This document shows, one piece after another, positions 1-6,775 of a stretch of DNA of 14,630 nucleotides. Position 1 is the stretch's first letter. Each line of letters begins with the position of its first letter. Source of the stretch: Chitinophagaceae bacterium UBA3430 (lineage in GTDB: Bacteria > Bacteroidota > Bacteroidia > Chitinophagales > Chitinophagaceae); NCBI GenBank assembly GCA_002378975.1, contig DFST01000149.1, forward strand, positions 1-14,630. The letters are read 5' to 3'. The notes beneath the pieces are model-generated. The model made no database searches. It was not told the origin of the DNA and saw only the letters and a program-made list of their open reading frames with translations. The translations under genes and the position numbers were made by a program.

Positions 1-471
1 GAGAAGCTGATCCCCCTGTTTATTAACAACATCATTCAAAAGAAGCCGTTACCCGTTTATGGGGATGGATTGTATACGCGTGACTGGCTTTTTGTAAAAG
101 ACCATGCTACCGCCATTGACCAAGTTTTCCATGAGGGGAAAAATGGCGACACGTATAACATTGGTGGGTTTAACGAGTGGCGAAACATTGACCTGGTGAA
201 GTTGTTGTGTAGGCTGATGGATGAAAAGCTGGGTAATGCCCCTGGAACGAGTGATTCCCTGATCACTTATGTGAAGGACCGCCCCGGTCACGATCGGCGA
301 TATGCCATTGATGCTTCCAAGATCAATCAGGAGCTTGGTTGGAAACCATCAGTAATCTTTGAGGAAGGATTGTCGTTGACGATTGATTGGTATTTGTCCA
401 ATGGTGATTGGTTGAAGAGTGTAACTTCTGGGGAGTATCAGGGGTACTATGATAAGCAGTACGGTGGATGA
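1..471 (+). CDS. rfbB: dTDP-glucose 4,6-dehydratase, C-terminal part (5' end outside window)
   Basis: The reading frame is open from base 1 and stops at 469-471, giving about 156 C-terminal residues of a protein normally near 350 residues. The enzyme converts dTDP-glucose to dTDP-4-keto-6-deoxyglucose in the cytoplasm, the second step of dTDP-rhamnose and related deoxysugar synthesis. The visible part carries the family-specific stretch VYGDGLYTRDWLFVKDHATA (about residues 19-38 of the fragment), then YNIGG, and a C-terminal substrate-domain segment with RPGHDRRYAIDASK and ELGW. These are characteristic of RfbB/RmlB rather than other extended SDR epimerases. The Rossmann GxxGxxG motif and the catalytic YxxxK lie upstream of the window. 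The pathway partner rfbA follows at 1504, separated by an inserted methyltransferase gene. Identification is confident; the upstream boundary cannot be seen. Confidence 0.95.
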   Translation, partial: EKLIPLFINNIIQKKPLPVYGDGLYTRDWLFVKDHATAIDQVFHEGKNGDTYNIGGFNEWRNIDLVKLLCRLMDEKLGNAPGTSDSLITYVKDRPGHDRRYAIDASKINQELGWKPSVIFEEGLSLTIDWYLSNGDWLKSVTSGEYQGYYDKQYGG

Positions 472-507
472 TTGTTTAAATGTAGGTTTACGAGACTTTA
501 TTTTGAC

Positions 508-538
508 TTGTTTTAAATGATAATTCCGCATATTTTTT
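508..538 (+). promoter_or_regulatory. Possible Bacteroidota-type promoter upstream of the FkbM gene
   Basis: A TTG at 508-510 is followed, after 20 bases, by TATTTTTT at 531-538. This resembles the Bacteroidota sigma-ABfr pattern (TTTG near -33, TAnnTTTG near -7), matching 7 of 8 positions of the second box. It sits in the AT-rich gap after rfbB and would start transcription about 100 bases before the ATG at 648. AT-rich DNA produces such matches by chance, so this is tentative. Confidence 0.25.
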
Positions 539-647
539 AATTCTATCACCCCGCTAAAAGCGCTACACCGTTACCTTGGATATAGATGCGCAAAAGCAAA
601 CAGAAAAATATGAATTTCGATTATTTAGCTCGTGCCATAACTTAGGT

Positions 648-1469
648 ATGTTAAAAAATTACGTAAAAAAAATATACGATGCGCTCCCATTTAAACGCCA
701 TCTCTTTCAAGCTGTTAAAAGGGTATTGACCCCTCCCGAGTTTATTTACCGGCACCTTCATTTTAAAGGCTGGTTCTGGGTCAAATCTAATGCAGATTAT
801 AAATTCAAACTTTATAATCAAACTATTATTGAAAATGAAATCTTTTGGAATGGATTGTTTGGACGATGGGAAAAGGAATCACTTAAAATCTGGGTCAAGT
901 TAGCAAAAAAGTCGAGATATATAATTGATGTTGGAGCGAATACTGGAGTATATGCCTTACTTGCAAAGGCAGTTTCACAGCATTCGGTAATTTTTGCGCT
1001 AGAACCACATCCGCACTTCTTCAATATTTTAAAAAGGAACATTGAAGTCAATAATTTTATAATTACTCCTTTAGATTATGCAGCATCAAATATTGAGGGG
1101 AGTATAACAATTGATGATTATACTGGCCATGCTAAAGGAGTTGAAGTTAAATCCATTACGCTTAAATCTCTAATTGAGAGTAACAATATTCCGAGGATTG
1201 ACTTAATGAAAATTGATGTTGAGACATTTGAGCCAGAAGTATTAGATGGCATGGGGAAATATTTGCAAATCTTTAAGCCGTCTTTGGTCATTGAGATATT
1301 AAATGACCAAGTTGCAGACAAAATCGAAGAATTGATTGAAGGAGTAGGTTATTTGAAGTTCAATATTGATGAAATACATGGATTAACAAGGGTTGACAGG
1401 CTCAAGAAAAGCTCTTCGCTTAATTACCTACTAGCTACTAAGGAGTCTATTAATGAAATATTCATATAG
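648..1469 (+). CDS. FkbM-family SAM-dependent methyltransferase
   Basis: This 273-residue protein is a class I SAM-dependent methyltransferase of the FkbM type, a family that commonly O-methylates sugars in surface glycans; the acceptor here is unknown. The SAM-binding motif IIDVGANTGVYALLAK starts near residue 92, an acidic residue follows in FALEPHPHFF, and the family signature DLMKIDVETFEPEVLDGM starts near residue 185. The frame is open upstream to a TTG at 576, but I chose the ATG at 648 because the following MLKNYVKKIYDALPFK resembles the usual start of such proteins, and the 24 extra residues look non-conserved. No convincing Shine-Dalgarno is present. The gene splits rfbB from rfbA and is much more AT-rich than both, suggesting acquisition as a cassette. 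The family call is firm; substrate and exact start are uncertain. Confidence 0.85.
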   Translation: MLKNYVKKIYDALPFKRHLFQAVKRVLTPPEFIYRHLHFKGWFWVKSNADYKFKLYNQTIIENEIFWNGLFGRWEKESLKIWVKLAKKSRYIIDVGANTGVYALLAKAVSQHSVIFALEPHPHFFNILKRNIEVNNFIITPLDYAASNIEGSITIDDYTGHAKGVEVKSITLKSLIESNNIPRIDLMKIDVETFEPEVLDGMGKYLQIFKPSLVIEILNDQVADKIEELIEGVGYLKFNIDEIHGLTRVDRLKKSSSLNYLLATKESINEIFI

Positions 1470-1503
1470 TCGCGCATTCCGTTTATATATGTAATTATCT
1501 ACA

Positions 1504-2364
1504 ATGAAAGGAATAATACTCGCAGGCGGTTCCGGAACAAGGCTTTATCCAATAACAAAAGCGATCAGCAAGCAACTCATGCCCATCTACGACAAGCCGA
1601 TGATCTATTACCCCTTGTCGACCTTGATGATGGCAGGTATCCGAGAGATCCTCATCATCACCACCTCGGAAGATCAAGCTTCCTTCATGCGCTTATTGGG
1701 CGATGGCAGTGCGCTGGGCTGCCGGTTTGAATATGCGAAACAAGCAGTGCCTAATGGGTTGGCCCAAGCTTTCGTGATCGGTGCTGATTTTATCGGATCC
1801 GATTCCGTAGCCTTGGTATTGGGCGATAATATTTTTCACGGCGCCGGATTGGACAAGCAGTTGCAATCGTTGCAAACGATTCAGGGTGGATATGTATTTG
1901 CCTATCAGGTTTCGGATCCGGAGCGATATGGGGTGGTGCAGTTTGATTCGGAAATGAAAGCCATCAGTATCGAAGAGAAGCCTGTGAAACCAAAATCAAA
2001 CTTCGCGGTACCGGGTCTTTACTTCTATGATAATGAAGTAGTGCGGATCGCCCAGGAGCTAAAGCCATCGCCCCGTGGTGAATACGAGATCACGGATGTG
2101 AACAAAGCCTATTTGGAAGTGGGTAAATTAAAGGTTGCCGTATTGGATAAAGGAACTGCCTGGCTGGATACCGGAACCTTTGACTCGCTGAGTGATGCCT
2201 CAGAATTTGTTCGGGTGATTGAAAAAAGACAAGGGACCAAGATCGGCTGCATCGAGGAGGTGGCGTACCGAAACGGATTCATTACACGCGAGCAGTTATT
2301 AGCACTTGCTGAGCCCTTGAAGAAGAGTGGATATGGGGAGTATCTTAAAACTGTTGTCTCTTAA
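1504..2364 (+). CDS. rfbA: Glucose-1-phosphate thymidylyltransferase
   Basis: This 286-residue protein has the normal length for RfbA/RmlA. It joins dTTP and glucose-1-phosphate to give dTDP-glucose, feeding the rfbB enzyme encoded upstream. The N-terminal nucleotide-binding signature LAGGSGTRLYPITKAISKQL is at residues 6-25, followed by MPIYDKPMIYYPL. The metal-binding LGDNIFHG is at 107-113 and following, EEKP at 157-160, RGEYEITDVN at 191-200 and WLDTGT at 220-225; all are typical of active enzymes. The ATG at 1504 is preceded by an AT-rich leader with no clear Shine-Dalgarno, as is usual in Bacteroidota. Base composition returns to about half G+C here, unlike the preceding methyltransferase. 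rfbC and rfbD are not in the window, so the final deoxysugar (rhamnose or another) cannot be fixed. Confidence 0.97.
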   Translation: MKGIILAGGSGTRLYPITKAISKQLMPIYDKPMIYYPLSTLMMAGIREILIITTSEDQASFMRLLGDGSALGCRFEYAKQAVPNGLAQAFVIGADFIGSDSVALVLGDNIFHGAGLDKQLQSLQTIQGGYVFAYQVSDPERYGVVQFDSEMKAISIEEKPVKPKSNFAVPGLYFYDNEVVRIAQELKPSPRGEYEITDVNKAYLEVGKLKVAVLDKGTAWLDTGTFDSLSDASEFVRVIEKRQGTKIGCIEEVAYRNGFITREQLLALAEPLKKSGYGEYLKTVVS

Positions 2365-2382
2365 AAAATTAAACTCTGTTCC

Positions 2383-2422
2383 CTAAAATCTAAACTGGTA
2401 GCGAACAGTGTTTAGGGTTTAG
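2383..2422 (+). repeat. Imperfect inverted repeat between rfbA and the dehydrogenase
   Basis: CTAAAATCTAAAC at 2383-2395 pairs with GTTTAGGGTTTAG at 2410-2422: 13 positions with one G·U wobble and one A·G mismatch, around a 14-base loop. A second pairing, CTGTTC (2376-2381) with GAACAG (2403-2408), is possible but crosses the first. There is no T-run after it, so it does not look like a standard intrinsic terminator. It lies 12 bases before the next start codon, where it could affect mRNA stability or translation. Confidence 0.4.
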
Positions 2423-2434
2423 CACTCAAAAATA

Positions 2435-2866
2435 ATGTCATTACGCTTCGCGCTCGTTGGTTGCGGCCGCATCGGTCAGGTCCATGCCAGAGAAATTCGG
2501 CGGATAGGAAAACTAGTGGCTGTCTGTGATGTGGTTGCGGAAAAAATGGATACGGTAGTTGGCAACGATCCGATCACTAAGTATCCATCCTTGACAGCAC
2601 TCTTGCATGCTGAAAACGAAATTGACTTGGTGGTGATCGCCACGCCGAACGGGCTGCATGCCCAACAATCCATCGAGGCCTTGAGGGCCGGCAAACACGT
2701 GCTTTGCGAAAAGCCCATGGCTATACACGTTGAAGATGCGCATGATATGATCTTGGCTGCCCAGGAATTCGGTAAGCAGCTGGTGGTGGTAAAGCAGAAC
2801 CGATATAATCCGCCGGTACAGGAATTGAAACAGCTTTTGGATTCGGCCAATTGGGGAAGATATTAA
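2435..2866 (+). pseudogene. Gfo/Idh/MocA sugar dehydrogenase, N-terminal (NAD-binding) half; frameshifted
   Basis: This 143-codon frame encodes the Rossmann domain of a Gfo/Idh/MocA oxidoreductase. The dinucleotide-binding motif ALVGCGRIGQVHA is at residues 6-18, ATPNGLHA at 69-76, the family EKP motif (HVLCEKPMAI) at 88-97, and QNRYNPPVQELK at 121-132. The frame ends abruptly with NWGRY and a stop at 2864-2866. The rest of the protein continues in a different frame from about 2851. One extra base in the GGGG run at 2853-2856 would read NWGKILSVQVN and join the halves into a protein of about 340 residues, the normal family length. With the neighbouring hexapeptide acyltransferase, the intact protein resembles WlbA/WbpB, which oxidise the 3-position of UDP-GlcNAc-uronic acid; that substrate is inferred. 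The break may be a real mutation or a homopolymer sequencing error. Confidence 0.85.
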
Positions 2867-3456
2867 GTGTACAGGTGAATGCTTTCTGGAACCGAAATGC
2901 AGCCTATTATTCAAACGCGGATTGGCGCGGTTCCAAAGAGTTGGATGGAGGGACACTGTATACGCAATTCAGTCATTTTGTCGACTTGATGATCTGGCTG
3001 TTTGGTGATTTGAAGCGGGTCAAGGGATTTCGATCCAATGCTAACCACCAAGGAGTTATTGAGTTTGAGGACCAAGGCGTTGTTGCCTTGCAATTCGAAT
3101 CAGGCATTTTGGGCACCTTGCATTATACGGTAAATGCCTACGAACAGAATCTGGAAGGTTCGATCACGGTTTTCGGCGAGAATGGGACCGTGAAGGTGGG
3201 AGGAGCGTATTTGAATGAGATGACCTATTTGAAAGCTCAGGGAGTTAAGGAGGTTGATGAGGTTGAGGCCAGTTCAGAAGTTGTTGGCCCCAATCTCTAT
3301 CCCGGCTATCAAGGGTCGATGTCGAATCATCCGATGGTGTACGATGACCTGGTACGCTTGATGCATGGGGCACCTACTTTACTGCCCTTGCCGGAAGAGG
3401 GACTTCGGACGGTGATGGCCATTGAAAAAATTTATAATGCGATCCATGTTGAATGA
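2851..3456 (+). pseudogene. Gfo/Idh/MocA sugar dehydrogenase, C-terminal (substrate-binding) half; frameshifted
   Basis: This is the continuation of the dehydrogenase begun at 2435, displaced by one frame. It can be read from a TTG at 2851, but that is probably the joined frame rather than a true start. The 201 residues contain the C-terminal alpha/beta domain typical of WlbA/WbpB-like enzymes: VQVNAFWNRNAAYYSNADWR near residues 7-26, then LDGGTLYTQFSHFVDLMIWL at 31-50, where the His-x-x-Asp (H42, D45) corresponds to the conserved catalytic region. The domain shows no other damage, so the break is recent or an artefact. Its last bases overlap the start of the acyltransferase by 11 bases, pointing to translational coupling and an original two-gene unit. 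Independent re-initiation giving a split enzyme is possible but less likely. Confidence 0.85.
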
Positions 3457-3952
3457 GCCGATCATCCAGGCTTCGGGCATTAAAAATGTTCGTTTTGGCG
3501 AAAATGTAAAACTGGTGCAGCCGCTTAACCTTTACGGCTGCACGATCGGAAAAGATTGCTTTGTTGGGCCTTTCACGGAGATTCAGGCGAACGTTGTTGT
3601 TGGTGAGCGCACCCGCATTCAATCACATAGTTTTATATGCGAAGGCGTAACAATCGGTTCAGATTGTTTTATTGGTCATGGGGTGATGTTTATCAACGAT
3701 CGCTTCAAAGATGCAGGGCCAGCTTGTGGTGATAAATCCAAGTGGGAGAAAACGACGATCGGGAATAATGTTTCTATCGGTTCAAATGCAACTATCTTGC
3801 CCGTAACGATCTGCAATGGCGTGGTAATTGGCGCCGGATCAGTTGTGACAAAGGATATCCTGGAGCGGGGTGTTTATGTGGGGAATCCTGCTCGACTAAA
3901 AACATCACTCCCTTTAACCTCAACACTTAACCCCCATCCCTCAACGAAATGA
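3446..3952 (+). CDS. Hexapeptide-repeat (left-handed beta-helix) acyltransferase, WbpD/WlbB-like
   Basis: This 168-residue protein is built of hexapeptide turns (GENVKL, IGKDCFVG, VVGERTRI, VTIGSDCFIG, TTIGNNVSIG, VVIGAGSVVT), which form a left-handed beta-helix that uses acetyl-CoA or another acyl-CoA. GHGVMFINDRF near residues 78-87 and SIGSNATILPVTI are typical of the WbpD/WlbB group, which N-acetylates an aminosugar nucleotide; this activity is inferred. Three in-frame starts exist: TTG 3422, ATG 3437 and ATG 3446. I chose 3446 because it gives the shortest overlap with the upstream frame and a compact N-terminus. The stop overlaps the ugd start (ATGA, 3949-3952), so the two are probably translationally coupled. 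After the expected end (GNPARLKTSL) there is a tail, PLTSTLNPHPSTK, that looks like translated spacer. Confidence 0.87.
   Translation: MLNEPIIQASGIKNVRFGENVKLVQPLNLYGCTIGKDCFVGPFTEIQANVVVGERTRIQSHSFICEGVTIGSDCFIGHGVMFINDRFKDAGPACGDKSKWEKTTIGNNVSIGSNATILPVTICNGVVIGAGSVVTKDILERGVYVGNPARLKTSLPLTSTLNPHPSTK
3916..3948 (+). repeat. C/A-rich segment, copy 1 (end of acyltransferase gene)
   Basis: This stretch, built from blocks AACCTCAAC, ACTTAACCC and CCCTCAACG, encodes the odd acyltransferase tail. It aligns, with two small gaps, to 4362-4402 inside ugd. It may be a decayed copy of a short dispersed low-complexity sequence. The match was made by eye and could be chance. Confidence 0.3.
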
Positions 3953-5292
3953 AAATTGCAGTCATCGGAACCGGCTACGTTGGACTTGTCAGTGGAACCT
4001 GCTTCGCGGAAACTGGAAATAACGTTACCTGTGTCGACATCGATCAGGCGAAAGTGGCGAAGCTGCGTTCGGGACAGATCACGATCTATGAGCCCGGGCT
4101 GGAGAAGTTGTTTGAGCGGAATGTAAAAGAGGGTCGTTTGCATTTCACTACTTCCTTGGAAGAAGGCATTCAAGGTGCCCAGATCATTTTCCTGGCTTTG
4201 CCCACTCCTCCGGGTGAAGATGGCAGCGCCGATTTGAAGTATATTTTGGGTGTAGCGGCTGATCTTGGAAAACTTCTTAAGCCGGACGAATTCAAGGTCA
4301 TCGTGGACAAAAGTACTGTACCCGTCGGAACCGCCGACAAAGTCCGCGCGGCGATCCTTAAAACCTTCAACGAACTCAACCCTGAGCCCTCTACTATCAA
4401 CGGCCTCGAAGAGACCTTCGAAGTCGTAAGTAATCCTGAATTCTTACGCGAGGGCGCTGCCGTCGAGGATTTCCTAAAACCTGACCGGATCATCATAGGG
4501 GCCGAATCGGATAAGGCAAGATCGCTTATGACACAGGTCTATCAGCCGTTTGTCTCTGATGTTAATAATTTGATCTTTATGGACGTCAGAAGTGCAGAGC
4601 TGACCAAATATGCGGCTAATACATTTCTTGCTACGAAAATCTCATTCATGAATGAGATTGCGCTCTTGTGTGAGCGTTTGGGTGCCAACGTAGATATGAT
4701 CCGATTGGGGATCGGTTCGGATCCACGAATCGGGAAGCAATTTTTGAATGCGGGACTGGGATATGGGGGTAGCTGTTTGCCGAAAGATGTGCAAGCGCTT
4801 TGGAAGTCATCTAGTGAGGTTGAGTATGACTTCAAGATCCTGAAAGCGGTGATGGAGGTGAATCGCTTGCAGAAACAGTTTTTTATAGGTAAAGTCGAAG
4901 CTTTTTTTTCGAGTAACTTAAAAGGTAAGCATTTTGCTATTTGGGGATTGGCGTTCAAGCCCAATACGGACGATATTCGGGAAGCTCCGGCGCTGGAGGT
5001 GATCAATCATTTGTTGATGAGGGGGGCTACTGTAGCCGCATACGATCCAGAGGCAATGGGCAATGTAAAGTCTATTTATGGTGAACAAATAATCCTCGCA
5101 TCGTCTCCGTATGATGCACTAACCGGTGCTGATGCCCTGATCGTTTGTACGGAGTGGAATGAATTTCGGACCCCTGATTTCGAGCGAATAGGCTCTTTGA
5201 TGCGAGAAAGAGTATTGTTTGATGGCAGGAATTTATATGACGCATTAAAAATGAGTGAAATGTGTTCTCATTACGAGAGCATTGGAAGATAA
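3949..5292 (+). CDS. ugd: UDP-glucose 6-dehydrogenase
   Basis: This 447-residue cytoplasmic enzyme oxidises UDP-glucose to UDP-glucuronic acid with two NAD+. The N-terminal NAD motif GTGYVGLVSGTCFA is at residues 7-20, LPTPPGEDGSAD at 84-95, STVPVGT at 122-128 and SNPEFLREGAAVEDF at 161-175. ELTKYAANTFLATKISFMNE is at 217-236 (K220), and the catalytic cysteine (C276) lies in GYGGSCLPKD at 271-280. AFKPNTDDIREAPA marks the C-terminal UDP-binding domain. These motifs favour Ugd over the UDP-GlcNAc/ManNAc dehydrogenases WbpA/WecC. The loop at about 140-156 (NELNPEPSTINGLEETF) seems slightly longer than usual and is encoded by a C/A-rich stretch resembling 3916-3948. The start overlaps the preceding stop. 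G+C falls over the last 100 bases, towards the AT-rich block that follows. UDP-GlcA may be incorporated directly or modified further. Confidence 0.96.
   Translation: MKIAVIGTGYVGLVSGTCFAETGNNVTCVDIDQAKVAKLRSGQITIYEPGLEKLFERNVKEGRLHFTTSLEEGIQGAQIIFLALPTPPGEDGSADLKYILGVAADLGKLLKPDEFKVIVDKSTVPVGTADKVRAAILKTFNELNPEPSTINGLEETFEVVSNPEFLREGAAVEDFLKPDRIIIGAESDKARSLMTQVYQPFVSDVNNLIFMDVRSAELTKYAANTFLATKISFMNEIALLCERLGANVDMIRLGIGSDPRIGKQFLNAGLGYGGSCLPKDVQALWKSSSEVEYDFKILKAVMEVNRLQKQFFIGKVEAFFSSNLKGKHFAIWGLAFKPNTDDIREAPALEVINHLLMRGATVAAYDPEAMGNVKSIYGEQIILASSPYDALTGADALIVCTEWNEFRTPDFERIGSLMRERVLFDGRNLYDALKMSEMCSHYESIGR
4362..4402 (+). repeat. C/A-rich segment, copy 2 (inside ugd)
   Basis: Blocks AACCTTCAAC, ACTCAACCC, CCCTC and TCAACG occur in the same order as in 3916-3948, with extra bases (GA and a TACTA-like insert) between them. 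It encodes the long loop near residues 139-152 of the UDP-glucose dehydrogenase. The frame is kept and flanking motifs are intact. Similarity was judged by eye. Confidence 0.27.
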
Positions 5293-5447
5293 TTGCGGGT
5301 AAGATCAGTAATTGTTTTATTGGGTTGGCGTTTAATAGAAAATTTACTTCCTGTGGTAGTTGCGTCTCGAATCTTTCATACAGCTTTCTCTATTTCACAT
5401 TTTTAATTCTGTGCTCATGAACGTTATTGAGAAGAGATTAAAAATAA

Positions 5448-5474
5448 ATAACGAAAATAAAAATGTTTCGTTAT
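5448..5474 (+). repeat. Perfect 9-bp inverted repeat upstream of the flippase
   Basis: ATAACGAAA (5448-5456) and TTTCGTTAT (5466-5474) are exact reverse complements around a 9-base loop, ending 32 bases before the flippase ATG. The surrounding spacer 5293-5506 is AT-rich and has no gene. The repeat is too far from the ugd stop and lacks a T-run, so it is not an obvious terminator; an operator or a 5'-UTR hairpin is possible. I saw no strong promoter in this spacer. Confidence 0.45.
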
Positions 5475-5506
5475 AAATATTTGCCTAACGCCACCATGTA
5501 TAGTTC

Positions 5507-6775
5507 ATGAGCTCAGTAAAAAATTTTATTTTGTATGCCGGTGTTGGGTTTTTGGGGGCAGGTATAAATTTTATCCTTATGCCTTATTTGTCACATTTTA
5601 TAACCCCCTACGAATATGGCCTGCTCTCAATGATAAACTCTTATGTTACTGTCTTAATTCCATTAATTGGCTTGGTTGTATCTGGATTAATATTTGTTGA
5701 TTACTTTAAAATAAAAGACAAAGACGAATTTGCGCTATTATTCACATCCTTGCAGTTAATTCCATTACTGCCAGCGTTTTTTTTCATATTTATCAATATA
5801 CTTTTTCCGCATTCAATTGCTTCACTTCTGGAATTTCCGGTAGAAAAATCTTACTGGCTAACAATTTCTGTCGTAATCTCTTTGCTTATAATTTATACTG
5901 AGACTCTATTTGGCTTATTAATTGCAAGGCGCGAGTCCATGTATTTTTCTTTATTCTCAGTCGCAAAAATATTAATTGAGGTTCTTCTTACGGTTTGGTT
6001 CGTAACAGGTAAAAAGATGAGTTGGGAAGGTCGTTTGCTGTCCTGGTTGCTTACAAATATGGTTACTTGTTTGATTGCTTTCATATATTTTAAAAAAAGG
6101 CATTGGTTGGTAAATCGAGTGTCAAAAAAGTATATTTTGGCTGGGTTATCGTTTGGGTTGCCACTTGTTTTGCATACTATAGGAAAGTTTATAATAAATC
6201 AATCCGACAGGGTATACATAGCAAAGCTTGTATCACTAGATGAGGCAGGCATATATAATGTTGGCTATCAGATAGGTATGGTAATGCTCTTGCTGGTAGG
6301 GCCAGTTGCCAATATTATAGGTCCATTTATGTTCGAGCGCTTGGAAAATCCTTCTTCAAAAGGAAGATTTGAAATAGTTAAAATGAGTTATATAATTGTT
6401 GTTATATTAATCGTCGTGCTATTACTTATTACATTAATAACTCCATTTTTATTTTCGAATTTCATTAACATCCAATATGCCAGTGGTCAGAAATATGTGT
6501 TCTGGACCGCACTTAGTTATTTTTTCTGGGGGATCTACATTATTTTTTCAAATATTGTGTTGCACGCAAAGCGTACTGGTTTTTTAGCATGGGTTTCAAT
6601 TATTAACATTATGCTGAATTTAGCTCTTAATTATTTCTTGATTATGCGTTACGGTGCTATTGGGGCTGCTTATGCAACCTGTTTTTCATTCCTTGCTGTG
6701 ACAGTCATAATTGTCTATAAGTCAAATAGATTGTATCCGCTTCCTTGGTTTACTTTTTCATCATTTTCCAGATGA
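5507..6775 (+). CDS. Wzx-type polysaccharide flippase (MATE/MVF superfamily)
   Basis: This 422-residue, highly hydrophobic protein has about 12 predicted membrane segments by inspection, starting at residue 5 (FILYAGVGFLGAGINFILMP). It fits the oligosaccharide flippases that move undecaprenyl-linked repeat units across the inner membrane. The N-terminal NFILMPYLSHFITPYEYGLL is typical: a first helix followed by a conserved F-TP-EYG-L segment. The mid-protein GLPLVLHTIGKFIINQSDRV near 222-241 matches the conserved charge-bearing helix before the DR pair, and YGAIGAAYAT near the end is a common Wzx feature. The ATG at 5507 follows an AT-rich leader. The stop overlaps the next glycosyltransferase start (ATGA at 6772-6775). 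The gene is markedly AT-rich, as is common for wzx. The symbol is omitted because sequence does not tell which polymer it carries. Confidence 0.88.
   Translation: MSSVKNFILYAGVGFLGAGINFILMPYLSHFITPYEYGLLSMINSYVTVLIPLIGLVVSGLIFVDYFKIKDKDEFALLFTSLQLIPLLPAFFFIFINILFPHSIASLLEFPVEKSYWLTISVVISLLIIYTETLFGLLIARRESMYFSLFSVAKILIEVLLTVWFVTGKKMSWEGRLLSWLLTNMVTCLIAFIYFKKRHWLVNRVSKKYILAGLSFGLPLVLHTIGKFIINQSDRVYIAKLVSLDEAGIYNVGYQIGMVMLLLVGPVANIIGPFMFERLENPSSKGRFEIVKMSYIIVVILIVVLLLITLITPFLFSNFINIQYASGQKYVFWTALSYFFWGIYIIFSNIVLHAKRTGFLAWVSIINIMLNLALNYFLIMRYGAIGAAYATCFSFLAVTVIIVYKSNRLYPLPWFTFSSFSR

Noticed and set aside
576..647. N-terminal extension of the FkbM protein from TTG 576
   Set aside because: The 24 extra residues show no family feature, while the ATG at 648 begins a typical N-terminus.
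2849..2866. Programmed -1 ribosomal frameshift joining the two dehydrogenase halves
   Set aside because: The codons AAT TGG GGA AGA do not form an X-XXY-YYZ slippery heptamer, I saw no clear downstream pseudoknot, and this family is not known to use frameshifting.
2476..2956. Antisense frames of 124 and 147 codons across the frameshifted dehydrogenase
   Set aside because: Low-complexity, Ser/Cys-rich or His-rich translations without motifs, opposite conserved coding sequence.
4170..5006. Long antisense open frames opposite ugd (108 and 154 codons)
   Set aside because: They lie fully opposite a strongly conserved gene, show no recognisable domain, and are explained by codon bias of ugd.
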